A stretch of 64,000 nt of DNA from Pseudomonas mosselii. GTDB lineage: Bacteria; Pseudomonadota; Gammaproteobacteria; Pseudomonadales; Pseudomonadaceae. The stretch spans positions 1 to 64,000 of the forward strand of contig NZ_QJRP01000019.1 in assembly GCF_003205295.1 (NCBI RefSeq), read 5' to 3'. How positions within the stretch are numbered: the stretch's first letter is position 1; every line of letters starts with the position of its first letter. Made by a program: the position numbers and the translations under genes. Below, one piece after another: positions 26,104 to 35,283 of this stretch. The notes beneath the pieces are model-generated. The model had not been told where the DNA came from. It searched no databases and saw only the letters and a program-made list of their open reading frames with translations.

Positions 26104-27289
26104 GCACTGTCGCAGCCGCCCGGCCATCACGGGCGATGGCCCGGGCATAGCCTTTCGGGGCGAACCGCACGGTCACCAGCAGCATCGCCAGCACCGTGCA
26201 GGTCAGCAGGGCCCAGGAGGCCTGGAAGTCGCCGCTGGCATCACGCAGCCAGCCGGTGATGTACGGCACGATACCGGTGACGATAAAACCCACGCCCTGG
26301 ACGAAAGCCGCCAGGCTGCCGGCCTCGCCGGGTGTGCGCAGGTGCTCCAGGGTCAGCGTCAGGCTGAGGCTGAAGCATGCGCCCAGGCCCAGGCCGATCA
26401 GCGCCACCCACAGCCCCATGGCGCTGGCCGGCGCCAGCAGCAAACCGAGAAAGCCCGCCAGTTGGATCAGCAAGGCCAGCCACAACCCCGGCCGGCGATC
26501 GACCAGGCGCCGCAGCAGCAACGGCAGGCCCAGGGCGCCGCAGACCTGGAAGATGGTCATCAGGCCGACCAGCTCGCCACCGCCCTGGGCCGTGCCGCCG
26601 TGCTCGAGGTGATAGGCCGGCAACCAGGCGACCATGCTCGTGTAGCCGCCGTTGATCAGCCCGAAGTAGAGCGCCAGCAGCCAGGCCCGACGGTTGCCGA
26701 ACCAGTGCCCGCCGCCGCCACCGGCCAGGGTCGGCGTGTCCTTTCGCGGGCGCAGGGCGATCCACGCCACGATAGCCAGCAGCGCCGGCAGCGCCCACAG
26801 GCCAAGGCCGAACTGCCAATGACCGAAGTGCGCGGTGATCGACGGGCCCATCACCGCCGCCAGGCCACCGCCGCTCATCAATGCCGCCGAATACAACCCC
26901 ATGGTCGCCGCCAGGCGGCCGGGGAACCAGCGGTTGACCAGCCCCGGCATCATGCCCTGCACCACGGCAACGCCCAGGCCGGCGACCACCGCGCTGGCAA
27001 TCAGCGCCCAAGCACTGTCCAGTTGCAGGCGCCACAGGCACGCCAGGGCAATGGCCGCCAGCCCCGCCAGCATGCCGCCATGCTCGCTCAGCCAGCGCCG
27101 CAGCCAGGGTTGCATAAGCGGTACCAGGCCCATGCACAGCACCGGCAGCGCGGTCAGCAGCGCCGCCTGCTGGTAACCCAGGCCGGTACTCTGGCGCATC
27201 GGTTCGAGTAGCGGGCCAATGCTGGTGAGGATCGGCCGCAGGTTCAGCGCCAGCAGCACCACCAGCAACAGGTTCAACGCGCCCCTCAT
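26096..27289 (-). CDS. MFS transporter, CynX/NimT family
   Basis: A 397-residue, twelve-helix carrier. The start LNLLLVVLLALNLRPILTSI and the pattern of two six-helix halves match the CynX/NimT (cyanate/nitroimidazole) subgroup. The substrate is not evident. The start at 27289 overlaps the stop of the deaminase gene (ATGA), so the two genes form a unit, and the carrier may import or export a purine-like or nitrogenous compound that the deaminase acts on. Confidence 0.82.
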   Translation of the reverse strand: MRGALNLLLVVLLALNLRPILTSIGPLLEPMRQSTGLGYQQAALLTALPVLCMGLVPLMQPWLRRWLSEHGGMLAGLAAIALACLWRLQLDSAWALIASAVVAGLGVAVVQGMMPGLVNRWFPGRLAATMGLYSAALMSGGGLAAVMGPSITAHFGHWQFGLGLWALPALLAIVAWIALRPRKDTPTLAGGGGGHWFGNRRAWLLALYFGLINGGYTSMVAWLPAYHLEHGGTAQGGGELVGLMTIFQVCGALGLPLLLRRLVDRRPGLWLALLIQLAGFLGLLLAPASAMGLWVALIGLGLGACFSLSLTLTLEHLRTPGEAGSLAAFVQGVGFIVTGIVPYITGWLRDASGDFQASWALLTCTVLAMLLVTVRFAPKGYARAIARDGRAAATVLN

Positions 27290-27744
27290 GCTTCGCCGGC
27301 CTGCTGCCATTCACGGTACAGGCCACTTTCACCCGCCGGTTTCAGCGGGCGCAGGGGCAGGCTCTGCTGCTGAGGCGGGCGGGCCATCTGCGCATACACC
27401 GCGGCGGTGGACAAACCATAGGGTTCGCCCTCGTCGTTGTCATAGGCGAACCAGGCTCGCTCGATGCCGCACAGGTGCATGGCGGCCAGGCACATCGGAC
27501 ACGGATGGCCGCTGGCGTAGATTTCGGCACCGTCCAGGCGAGCCCGGCCAAGCACCTGGGAGGCCTGGCGGATGGCCTGCATCTCGGCGTGGCTGGTGGG
27601 GTCCTGGGTATTGTGGATCTCGTTGACGGCGCGGGCGATCACCTGCCCTTGATGGACCAGCACGGCGCCGAAGGGGCGGCCACCGGCCTGGATATTGGCA
27701 CGGGCCAGCGCGAGGGCCTCGCGCATGAATCGATCTGCGGACAT
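27286..27744 (-). CDS. Nucleoside/guanine deaminase (CDA fold)
   Basis: A 152-residue zinc hydrolase. The zinc site of the cytidine-deaminase fold is complete: HAEMQA near residue 54 (zinc His and proton-shuttle Glu) and PCPMCLAAM near 82 (two zinc Cys). Overall it resembles bacterial guanine deaminases and related nucleoside deaminases (about 155 residues). The ATG at 27744 is chosen over an ATG ten codons upstream because the protein family begins with a helix at this point. It is translationally coupled to the downstream MFS carrier. Confidence 0.85.
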   Translation of the reverse strand: MSADRFMREALALARANIQAGGRPFGAVLVHQGQVIARAVNEIHNTQDPTSHAEMQAIRQASQVLGRARLDGAEIYASGHPCPMCLAAMHLCGIERAWFAYDNDEGEPYGLSTAAVYAQMARPPQQQSLPLRPLKPAGESGLYREWQQAGEA

Positions 27745-27940
27745 GAAACGGTTCTCCAGTAAAGACCCGCCCATTATCCCGGCTCGACCGCCCTGGCAGA
27801 AATGAAGAGATTGGATGCCTGTCAGTGCTCATCCGAATGACAGATTGGCCTCCTGGCAAAGCGCGGGATTGGCTATTCGGCGCCGCCCTGCCTGGCGCTA
27901 AGGTAGTGCCACTTTCCTCTTGTCGACCTGGAGTTTCACC

Positions 27941-28378
27941 ATGCATGACCGTATCGAATGGGCCAAGCACTCGCCGGAAGCCTACAAGGCCATGATCGGC
28001 CTCGAGCAGGCACTGGTCGCCTCGGGCCTGGAGCACTCGCTACTCGAACTGATCCGCCTGCGCGCCTCGCAGATCAATGGCTGCGCCTACTGCGTCAACA
28101 TGCACGCCAACGATGCGCGCAAGGCCGGCGAAACCGAGGCGCGCCTGCAGACCCTGAGCGTCTGGCGCGAGACCCGCTACTTCAGCGAACGCGAGCGGGC
28201 CGCCCTGGCCTGGGTCGAAAGCCTGACCCGCCTGGCCGAGCGTGGCGCGCCGCAGGACGAGTACCAGGCGCTGCTGGAACACTTCAGCGCCAAGGAGATC
28301 GCCAACCTGACCCTGGCCATCGCCACCATCAATGCCTGGAACCGGTTCGGCGTAGGCTTTGCGATGGTGCCGGCATAA
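27941..28378 (+). CDS. Carboxymuconolactone decarboxylase / AhpD-like peroxidase-related protein
   Basis: A 145-residue alpha-helical protein of the CMD family. It has the AhpD-type redox motif in GCAYCVNMHANDARKAG (C-x2-C-x3-H, near residues 46-53), which points to an alkylhydroperoxidase-like activity rather than decarboxylation. The ATG at 27941 has a GGAG ten bases upstream. It is divergent from the deaminase-MFS unit with 196 bases between starts. Confidence 0.85.
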   Translation: MHDRIEWAKHSPEAYKAMIGLEQALVASGLEHSLLELIRLRASQINGCAYCVNMHANDARKAGETEARLQTLSVWRETRYFSERERAALAWVESLTRLAERGAPQDEYQALLEHFSAKEIANLTLAIATINAWNRFGVGFAMVPA

Positions 28379-28433
28379 GCCGCGAATGACGCCCGCTCCT
28401 GCCCGCTGGGTGGGAGCGGATGGGCATGTGCAG

Positions 28434-29594
28434 TCAATCCTGTCGCAAATGGTCCACCAGCCGACGCAACATGGCATCGCATCCCTGTAGCTGCTCGACA
28501 CTGACAAACTCGTCGGGCTTGTGCCCCTGCTCCATGCTCCCCGGCCCGCAGACCACGGTGGGAATGCCGGCCTGGTCGAACAAGCCGCCCTCGGTGCCGA
28601 AGGCCACCGTCCCAAAGTCGCTCGAACCACTGATCAAGGCCACCAGGCGCGCCGCCTCGCTGTCGGCAGGCGTGGCCAGGCCTGGGTAGGCACTCAACGG
28701 TCGCAGGCGGATATCGCTCACCCCACTCACCGCCCGCATGCGCGGCAGCAACTGTGTCTCGGCGTAGGCCTGCAGCCGATCGGCCACGACCTGCGCCGCG
28801 AAGCCGGGCAAGGCGCGCACCTCGAAGTCGAACTCGCATTCGGCGGGGACGATGTTCAGCGCCCGGCCGCCCTTGATTACCCCGGTCTGCACCGTGGAGA
28901 ACGGCGGGTCGAAGCGCTCGTCATGATGCTCGGGGCGCGCCAGGTCGTCACCGATCTCGCCCAGCTTGCCGATCAGCCGCGCCGCGTACTCGATGGCATT
29001 GACGCCGTAGGGGGCATAGGCCGAGTGGCAGGCGGCGCCCTGCACCTGGCAGCGCATGGCCAGCTTGCCCTTGTGACCGAGCACAGGCTTCAGCTCGGTG
29101 GGCTCGCCGATCAGGCACAGCCGCGGCTTGTGCTGGCGCTGTGCCAAGGCGGCGAGCATCGAGCGCACCCCCAGGCAGCCGACTTCCTCATCGTAGGAGA
29201 ACGCCAGGTGCACCGGCAATTTCAGCGGCTGGGCGAGCAACGCCGGCACCGCCGCCAGCACCGAGGCGATGAAACCCTTCATGTCGGCCGTGCCGCGACC
29301 GTACAGGCGTCCTTCACGCTCAGTCAGCCGGAAGGGTTCGACGGTCCAGTCCTGGCCCTCCACCGGCACCACATCGGTGTGCCCGGAGAGCACCACGCCG
29401 CCACGGTCGGCGGGGCCGATGGTGGCGAACAGATTGGCCTTGGTGCCCTCTTCGTTGTGGAACAGCTCGCAGGCAACACCAAGCCCGGCCAGATAATCGC
29501 GGATGAAGGCGATCAACTCGAGGTTGGAATCGCGGCTGACCGTGGCGAACCCGACCAACCGCTCCAGCAGCGCACGGCTGGAAGCCTCACTCAT
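28434..29594 (-). CDS. argE: Acetylornithine deacetylase-type M20 amidohydrolase
   Basis: A 386-residue M20 family enzyme with metal ligands in SGHTDVVPV (His), GTADMKGF (Asp), YDEEVGCLG (Glu pair) and HKPDEFVSV near the C-terminus (His). Length and motifs match ArgE. Context differs from arginine synthesis: it overlaps a DUF1028 gene by eight bases and faces a flavoprotein-RidA pair, a grouping more like catabolism of an N-acyl amino acid. The substrate is therefore uncertain although the deacylase chemistry is well supported. Confidence 0.85.
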   Translation of the reverse strand: MSEASSRALLERLVGFATVSRDSNLELIAFIRDYLAGLGVACELFHNEEGTKANLFATIGPADRGGVVLSGHTDVVPVEGQDWTVEPFRLTEREGRLYGRGTADMKGFIASVLAAVPALLAQPLKLPVHLAFSYDEEVGCLGVRSMLAALAQRQHKPRLCLIGEPTELKPVLGHKGKLAMRCQVQGAACHSAYAPYGVNAIEYAARLIGKLGEIGDDLARPEHHDERFDPPFSTVQTGVIKGGRALNIVPAECEFDFEVRALPGFAAQVVADRLQAYAETQLLPRMRAVSGVSDIRLRPLSAYPGLATPADSEAARLVALISGSSDFGTVAFGTEGGLFDQAGIPTVVCGPGSMEQGHKPDEFVSVEQLQGCDAMLRRLVDHLRQD

Positions 29595-30264
29595 TGCCCG
29601 GCACTCCATAGCTCGGCGCGGCGGTCGGGTTCAGGGCGCGGGTGACATAGTCCTGCATCTGTGGGCGGTAGGCCTGCCAGAGGCTGTCCAGCTCGCCGAT
29701 CGGATCGTGCTCGGCCCAGTCCACGCGCAGGTCCACCAAGGGCCAGGTCAGCTCACCGGCGATCTTCAACGCCGCCGAGTGCACCGGCCCCGCCTCGCCA
29801 CCGGCGGCCATGGCCGCGTGCATCGCCGCCAGCAGGCGGTCGGCCAGATGGCCACCGGCCTGCTCGAACGCCGCCACCATGGCCTCGATCACCGCCCGCG
29901 ACGACAGCAGGTTGCCGGCCGCCGCGCATTGTTCGCCGGCCACGGCGTTGTGCACGCCCAGGGCCTCCTTGCCGGTGAACAGCGCCACCTGGCCCTGGCT
30001 GTCGATCACCGTGACCTGGCGATACTCGCTCCAGCCATTGGCGCTCAGCACCCGGTCCAGCGCCGCTGCGGGCGGCAACTGGCCCTGTTCGAGGGCGTCG
30101 AGGATCTGCGGGCCGAGGGCCGGCAGGGTGATGTTCTGGGTGGCCACGGCTCCGACCCCGGCCCGCACCCACGGGCAGCGGGCGCCAACGGCGATGCTCG
30201 ATGAACTGATGGCGATGCCGACCTGGCCGGTTTCCTGGCAGCGGCCGATGATGGAGAAGGTCAT
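29587..30264 (-). CDS. DUF1028 family protein
   Basis: A 225-residue protein starting MTFSIIGRCQETGQVGIAIS. The N-terminal Ntn-hydrolase-like signature (FSIIGR...GIAISSSSIAVGARCPWV) is that of DUF1028, a family suspected to have peptidase or amidase activity but without a settled function. It overlaps the argE-like gene by eight bases and lies upstream of it, so both are co-expressed. The 403-base divergent region upstream contains a REP pair. Confidence 0.85.
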   Translation of the reverse strand: MTFSIIGRCQETGQVGIAISSSSIAVGARCPWVRAGVGAVATQNITLPALGPQILDALEQGQLPPAAALDRVLSANGWSEYRQVTVIDSQGQVALFTGKEALGVHNAVAGEQCAAAGNLLSSRAVIEAMVAAFEQAGGHLADRLLAAMHAAMAAGGEAGPVHSAALKIAGELTWPLVDLRVDWAEHDPIGELDSLWQAYRPQMQDYVTRALNPTAAPSYGVPGNE

Positions 30265-30667
30265 GGTGCAGCTCCTGTGTTGAGGTTACCGGCATTCTCG
30301 GTGGGCCCCGGAAGCTGCGAAACCAACATTTTCCTCGGCACTGGGCAGGAAAAAACTATGGAGGCCCGAGTGCATTCTATGTAGGAGCGGCCTTGCGCCG
30401 CGAAAGGGCTGCAGAGCAGCCCCGGCAATATTTGCATCAACGCTGAAATCCCGGGGCCGCTGCGCAGCCCTTTCGCGGCACAAGGCCGCTCCTACAAGAT
30501 CCTGCACAACCCTGAACATCCGCTCCACAACACTGGCCTTCGCCAATTTATCGGCAACCCCCAGCTAAATACTATTTTCGCGATTTCCCCCCCATCCCTA
30601 GTCTGGCCCCAGGCAAAGGCGGTCCCCACCGACCTGAACAAGAACGCCGCTGAAGAAGGGCTGGGAC
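30265..30667. other. Divergent intergenic region between DUF1028 and flavoprotein genes
   Basis: 403 bases. The middle is the REP pair at 30380-30496; the flanks are AT-richer (30320-30380 and 30550-30600) and should hold the two divergent promoters, but no convincing hexamer pair or operator was recognised. Confidence 0.5.
30380..30496. repeat. REP-type inverted pair (family A)
   Basis: tgtaggagcggccttgcgcc is complementary to the right end ggcacaaggccgctcctaca with inner stems of the gcgaaagggctg type. It separates two divergent promoters, an uncommon location for REP pairs, which are usually after genes. Confidence 0.9.
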
Positions 30668-31984
30668 ATGACACTGAACAACATCGAAATCGACACCCTC
30701 GTGGTCGGCGCCGGCCAGGCCGGCGTGGCCATGAGCGAACACCTGAGCAAGCTCGGCGTGCCGCACCTGGTGCTGGAGCGCAAGCGCATCGCCGAGGCCT
30801 GGCGCAGCGGACGCTGGGATTCGCTGGTGGCCAACGGGCCGGTCTGGCACGACCGCTTCCCGGGCCTGGAATTTGACCTCGACGCCGACGCCTTCGCCGG
30901 CAAGGACCAGGTTGCCGACTACTTCGAGCAGTACGTGCGCAAGTACAACCTGCCGGTGCGCACCGGGGTGGAGGTGAAGAAGGTGGTGCGCAACACCGAC
31001 CGCCCGGGCTTCACCATCGACACCAACCAGGGCGTGATCCGCGCCAACCGCGTGGTGGCCGCCACCGGCCCGTTCCAGCGCCCGGTGATCCCGGCCATCG
31101 CGCCCAAGGACGAAAGCCTGCACCAGATCCACTCCGCCGCCTACTTCAACCCACAGCAACTGCCAGAAGGCGCGGTGCTGGTGGTCGGCGCCGGTTCCTC
31201 CGGGGTGCAGATCGCCGAGGAACTGATGCGTGCCGGACGCCAGGTGTACCTGTCGGTCGGCGCCCATGACCGTCCGCCGCGCAGCTACCGCAACCGCGAT
31301 TTCTGCTGGTGGCTGGGCGTGCTCGGCGAGTGGGACGCGGAAATCGCCAAGCCCGGCCGCGAGCATGTGACCATCGCCGTGTCCGGTGCCCGTGGCGGCC
31401 ACACCGTGGACTTTCGCGCCCTCGCCCACCAGGGCATGACCCTGGTCGGCCTGACCCAGTCGTTCGAAGGCGGCGTGGCCCGCTTCCAGGACAACCTGGC
31501 CGAGAACATCAACCGCGGCGACGAAAATTACCTGGCCCTGCTGGACGCCGCCGACGCCTATATCGAACGCAACGGCCTGGACCTGCCGCAGGAGCCCGAG
31601 GCGCGCAAGCGCCTGCCCGACCCGGCCTGTGTCAGCCAGCCCTTGCTGGAACTGGACCTGGCCCAGGCCAACGTCAGGAGCATCATCTGGGCCACCGGCT
31701 ACGGCGTGGACTTCAGCTGGCTGCAGGTGGACACCTTCGACGCCAACGGCAAGCCGCAGCACCAGCGCGGTGTATCGAAGGAGCCGGGCGTGTACTTCCT
31801 CGGCCTGCCCTGGCTGTCGCGCCGTGGCTCGTCGTTCATCTGGGGCGTGTGGCACGACGCCAAGCACGTCGCCGGCCACATCGCCACCCAGCGCACCTAC
31901 CTGGCCTACCGCGACCGCGAGCAGCGCGCAGCGGATGAGCAGCAACCCTCGATCAGCAACGTCAGCACCTTCGGAGCCCTCTGA
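30668..31984 (+). CDS. FAD/NAD(P)-dependent flavoprotein monooxygenase-like oxidoreductase
   Basis: A 438-residue two-dinucleotide-domain flavoprotein. The FAD site is VVGAGQAGVAMSEHL near residue 12, the NADPH site VVGAGSSGVQIAEEL near 175, and ATGPFQRPVIP and IIWATGYGVDFSWL are family blocks of the YUC/FMO-like group. It likely oxygenates a small amine or related compound. Its stop overlaps the start of a RidA-type gene (TGATG), and a RidA protein would remove reactive enamine/imine products, which fits amine or amino-acid oxidation. Confidence 0.85.
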   Translation: MTLNNIEIDTLVVGAGQAGVAMSEHLSKLGVPHLVLERKRIAEAWRSGRWDSLVANGPVWHDRFPGLEFDLDADAFAGKDQVADYFEQYVRKYNLPVRTGVEVKKVVRNTDRPGFTIDTNQGVIRANRVVAATGPFQRPVIPAIAPKDESLHQIHSAAYFNPQQLPEGAVLVVGAGSSGVQIAEELMRAGRQVYLSVGAHDRPPRSYRNRDFCWWLGVLGEWDAEIAKPGREHVTIAVSGARGGHTVDFRALAHQGMTLVGLTQSFEGGVARFQDNLAENINRGDENYLALLDAADAYIERNGLDLPQEPEARKRLPDPACVSQPLLELDLAQANVRSIIWATGYGVDFSWLQVDTFDANGKPQHQRGVSKEPGVYFLGLPWLSRRGSSFIWGVWHDAKHVAGHIATQRTYLAYRDREQRAADEQQPSISNVSTFGAL

Positions 31985-32400
31985 TGCCTACCCACACTCG
32001 CATCCGCATGTTCAACACCAAGGCCACCTACCCCAACCAGACCCTGGACAACGACCTGTGCCAGGCGGTGCGGGCCGGCAACACCATCTACGTGCGCGGG
32101 CAGGTCGGCACCGACTTCGAAGGCCGGCTGGTGGGCCTGGGCGATCCGCAGGCCCAGGCCGAGCAGGCGATGAAGAACGTCAAGCAACTGCTCGAAGAAG
32201 CGGGCTCTGACCTGTCGCATATCGTCAAGACCACTACCTACATCACCGACCCGCGCTTCCGCGAGCCGGTGTACAAGGAAGTGGGCAAGTGGCTCAAGGG
32301 GGTGTTCCCGATTTCCACCGGGCTGGTGGTGGCAGGGTTGGCCCAAGCCGAATGGCTGATGGAAATCGATGTGATCGCGGTGGTGCCGGATCAGGATTGA
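31984..32400 (+). CDS. RidA/YjgF/YER057c family protein
   Basis: A 138-residue trimeric-type RidA protein. It contains GNTIYVRGQVGTD near residue 31 and a conserved glycine-rich core, with YKEVGKWLKGVF further on. The canonical arginine that binds the carboxylate in enamine deaminases (in the motif R-x-C/E-x-E) is replaced by sequence ending LVVAGLAQAEWLMEID, so it may belong to a RidA subgroup without classic deaminase activity. Coupled to the flavoprotein gene by one-base overlap and followed by a long inverted repeat. Confidence 0.85.
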   Translation: MPTHTRIRMFNTKATYPNQTLDNDLCQAVRAGNTIYVRGQVGTDFEGRLVGLGDPQAQAEQAMKNVKQLLEEAGSDLSHIVKTTTYITDPRFREPVYKEVGKWLKGVFPISTGLVVAGLAQAEWLMEIDVIAVVPDQD

Positions 32401-32414
32401 TCCCCTGAAAAAGC

Positions 32415-32480
32415 AATCGCCGGCAAGCCGGCTCCCACAGGGATAGCACAGATCCTGTGGGAGCCGGCTTGCCGGTGATT
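32415..32480. terminator. Long perfect inverted repeat (REP family C), likely bidirectional terminator
   Basis: aatcgccggcaagccggctc continuing to cccacagg is followed, after a 12-base loop, by its near-complete complement ending gccggcttgccggtgatt. The 27-base arms lie between the convergent ridA-like and pirin genes, so the hairpin could end both transcripts. Its core (tgtgggagccggcttgccgg) is a third REP variant. Confidence 0.7.
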
Positions 32481-32495
32481 GGAGTCAACGCGTTG

Positions 32496-33383
32496 TCATT
32501 GTCGGGCGCCGCGCTCGACGCCGCCCATCTGCCCGAACCGCCCGGCCTGGAAATCATCGAACGACTCGGCGATCTCCGCCTGGCTGTTCATCACGAACGG
32601 CCCGTAGCCAACGATCGGCTCGTCGATCGGCTCGCCGCTGAGCAGCAGCACGCTGATCTCCTCCTGCGCCTCGAGGCGCACATCGCTGCCATCGCGCTCC
32701 AGCAGTACCAGGCTGGCCGGGCCGGCCTCGCGCTCGTCGTTGACCCGCAGGTTGCCGCGCAGCACCACCAGCGCGGCATTGCGCCCGGCAACCAATGGCA
32801 GTTGCAACGAGGCACCGGCCTTCAGCCGCAGGTCCCAGACGTCCATCTCGGTGAAGGTGCGCGCCGGTCCCTGATGATCCAGGTAACGTCCGGCGATCAC
32901 CCGCAGGCTGCCCGCCTCGCCTTCCAGTTCCACCAGCGGAATGTCGCTGGCCAGCAACGTCTGGTAGCCCGCTGCGGCACGCTTGTCCTTGGCCGGCAGG
33001 TTGACCCACAGTTGCACCATCTCCAGGGTGCCACCGCTGCGGGCAAAGGCCGGGGAATGGAACTCCTCGTGGATGATGCCGCCCGCCGCGGTCATCCACT
33101 GCACGTCGCCCGGCCCGATCAGGCCGCCGGCGCCGGTGGAGTCACGGTGCTCCAGCTCGCCCTGGTAGACGATGGTCACGGTCTCGAAGCCGCGATGCGG
33201 ATGCTGGCCGACGCCGCGCCGGGCCGTGGTCGGGGTGAAGTCGTGGGGGCCGGCGTAGTCCAGCAGCAGGAACGGGCTTATGTGCCGGGCCAGATGGTCG
33301 TAGGTGAACAGGCTGCGCACCGGGAAGCCGTCGCCCACCCAGTGGGCGTGGGGGCTGCGGTGGATACCCTGGATCTTTTTCAT
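32496..33383 (-). CDS. Pirin family protein
   Basis: A 295-residue bicupin. The N-terminal pirin domain has the metal-binding GVGQHPHRGFETVTIVYQG near residue 57 (two His) and the later HEEFHS near 104 (His/Glu), enough for an iron-bound cupin; a C-terminal pirin_C domain follows. Bacterial pirins include quercetinases and redox-linked regulators; which applies here cannot be read. AGGAGG seven bases before the ATG is a strong ribosome-binding site. The gene is monocistronic, bounded by inverted repeats. Confidence 0.88.
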   Translation of the reverse strand: MKKIQGIHRSPHAHWVGDGFPVRSLFTYDHLARHISPFLLLDYAGPHDFTPTTARRGVGQHPHRGFETVTIVYQGELEHRDSTGAGGLIGPGDVQWMTAAGGIIHEEFHSPAFARSGGTLEMVQLWVNLPAKDKRAAAGYQTLLASDIPLVELEGEAGSLRVIAGRYLDHQGPARTFTEMDVWDLRLKAGASLQLPLVAGRNAALVVLRGNLRVNDEREAGPASLVLLERDGSDVRLEAQEEISVLLLSGEPIDEPIVGYGPFVMNSQAEIAESFDDFQAGRFGQMGGVERGARQ

Positions 33384-33485
33384 GAGAAGCCTCCTGTTGA
33401 TGGGTTACACCTTACAGATGAGGCCAATACTGCGGTAGATAGCTGAAATGGCATGGATCGTTCCATCAATGGAACAACCAAACCA

Positions 33486-33551
33486 ATCGCGGGGCAAGCC
33501 CGCTCCCACGCCTGAATGAAGTAGGCAGTGGGAGCGGGCTTGCCCCGCGAT
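33486..33551. repeat. REP-type inverted pair (family B)
   Basis: atcgcggggcaagcccgctc ccac and its exact complement gtgggagcgggcttgccccg cgat are separated by an 18-base loop. It follows the pgm stop (pgm is on the minus strand and ends at 33567) and can act as its terminator. Confidence 0.9.
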
Positions 33552-33566
33552 GCGTATCAGCGTCGA

Positions 33567-35204
<1,638 letters not shown>

Positions 35205-35283
35205 GCAAAACCTCGAAATCAACAGAAGTAGGTGTTGGAACGCGCAGTGTACTGGGAGTTTCAGCGCCAGGCGATGGCGGCGT

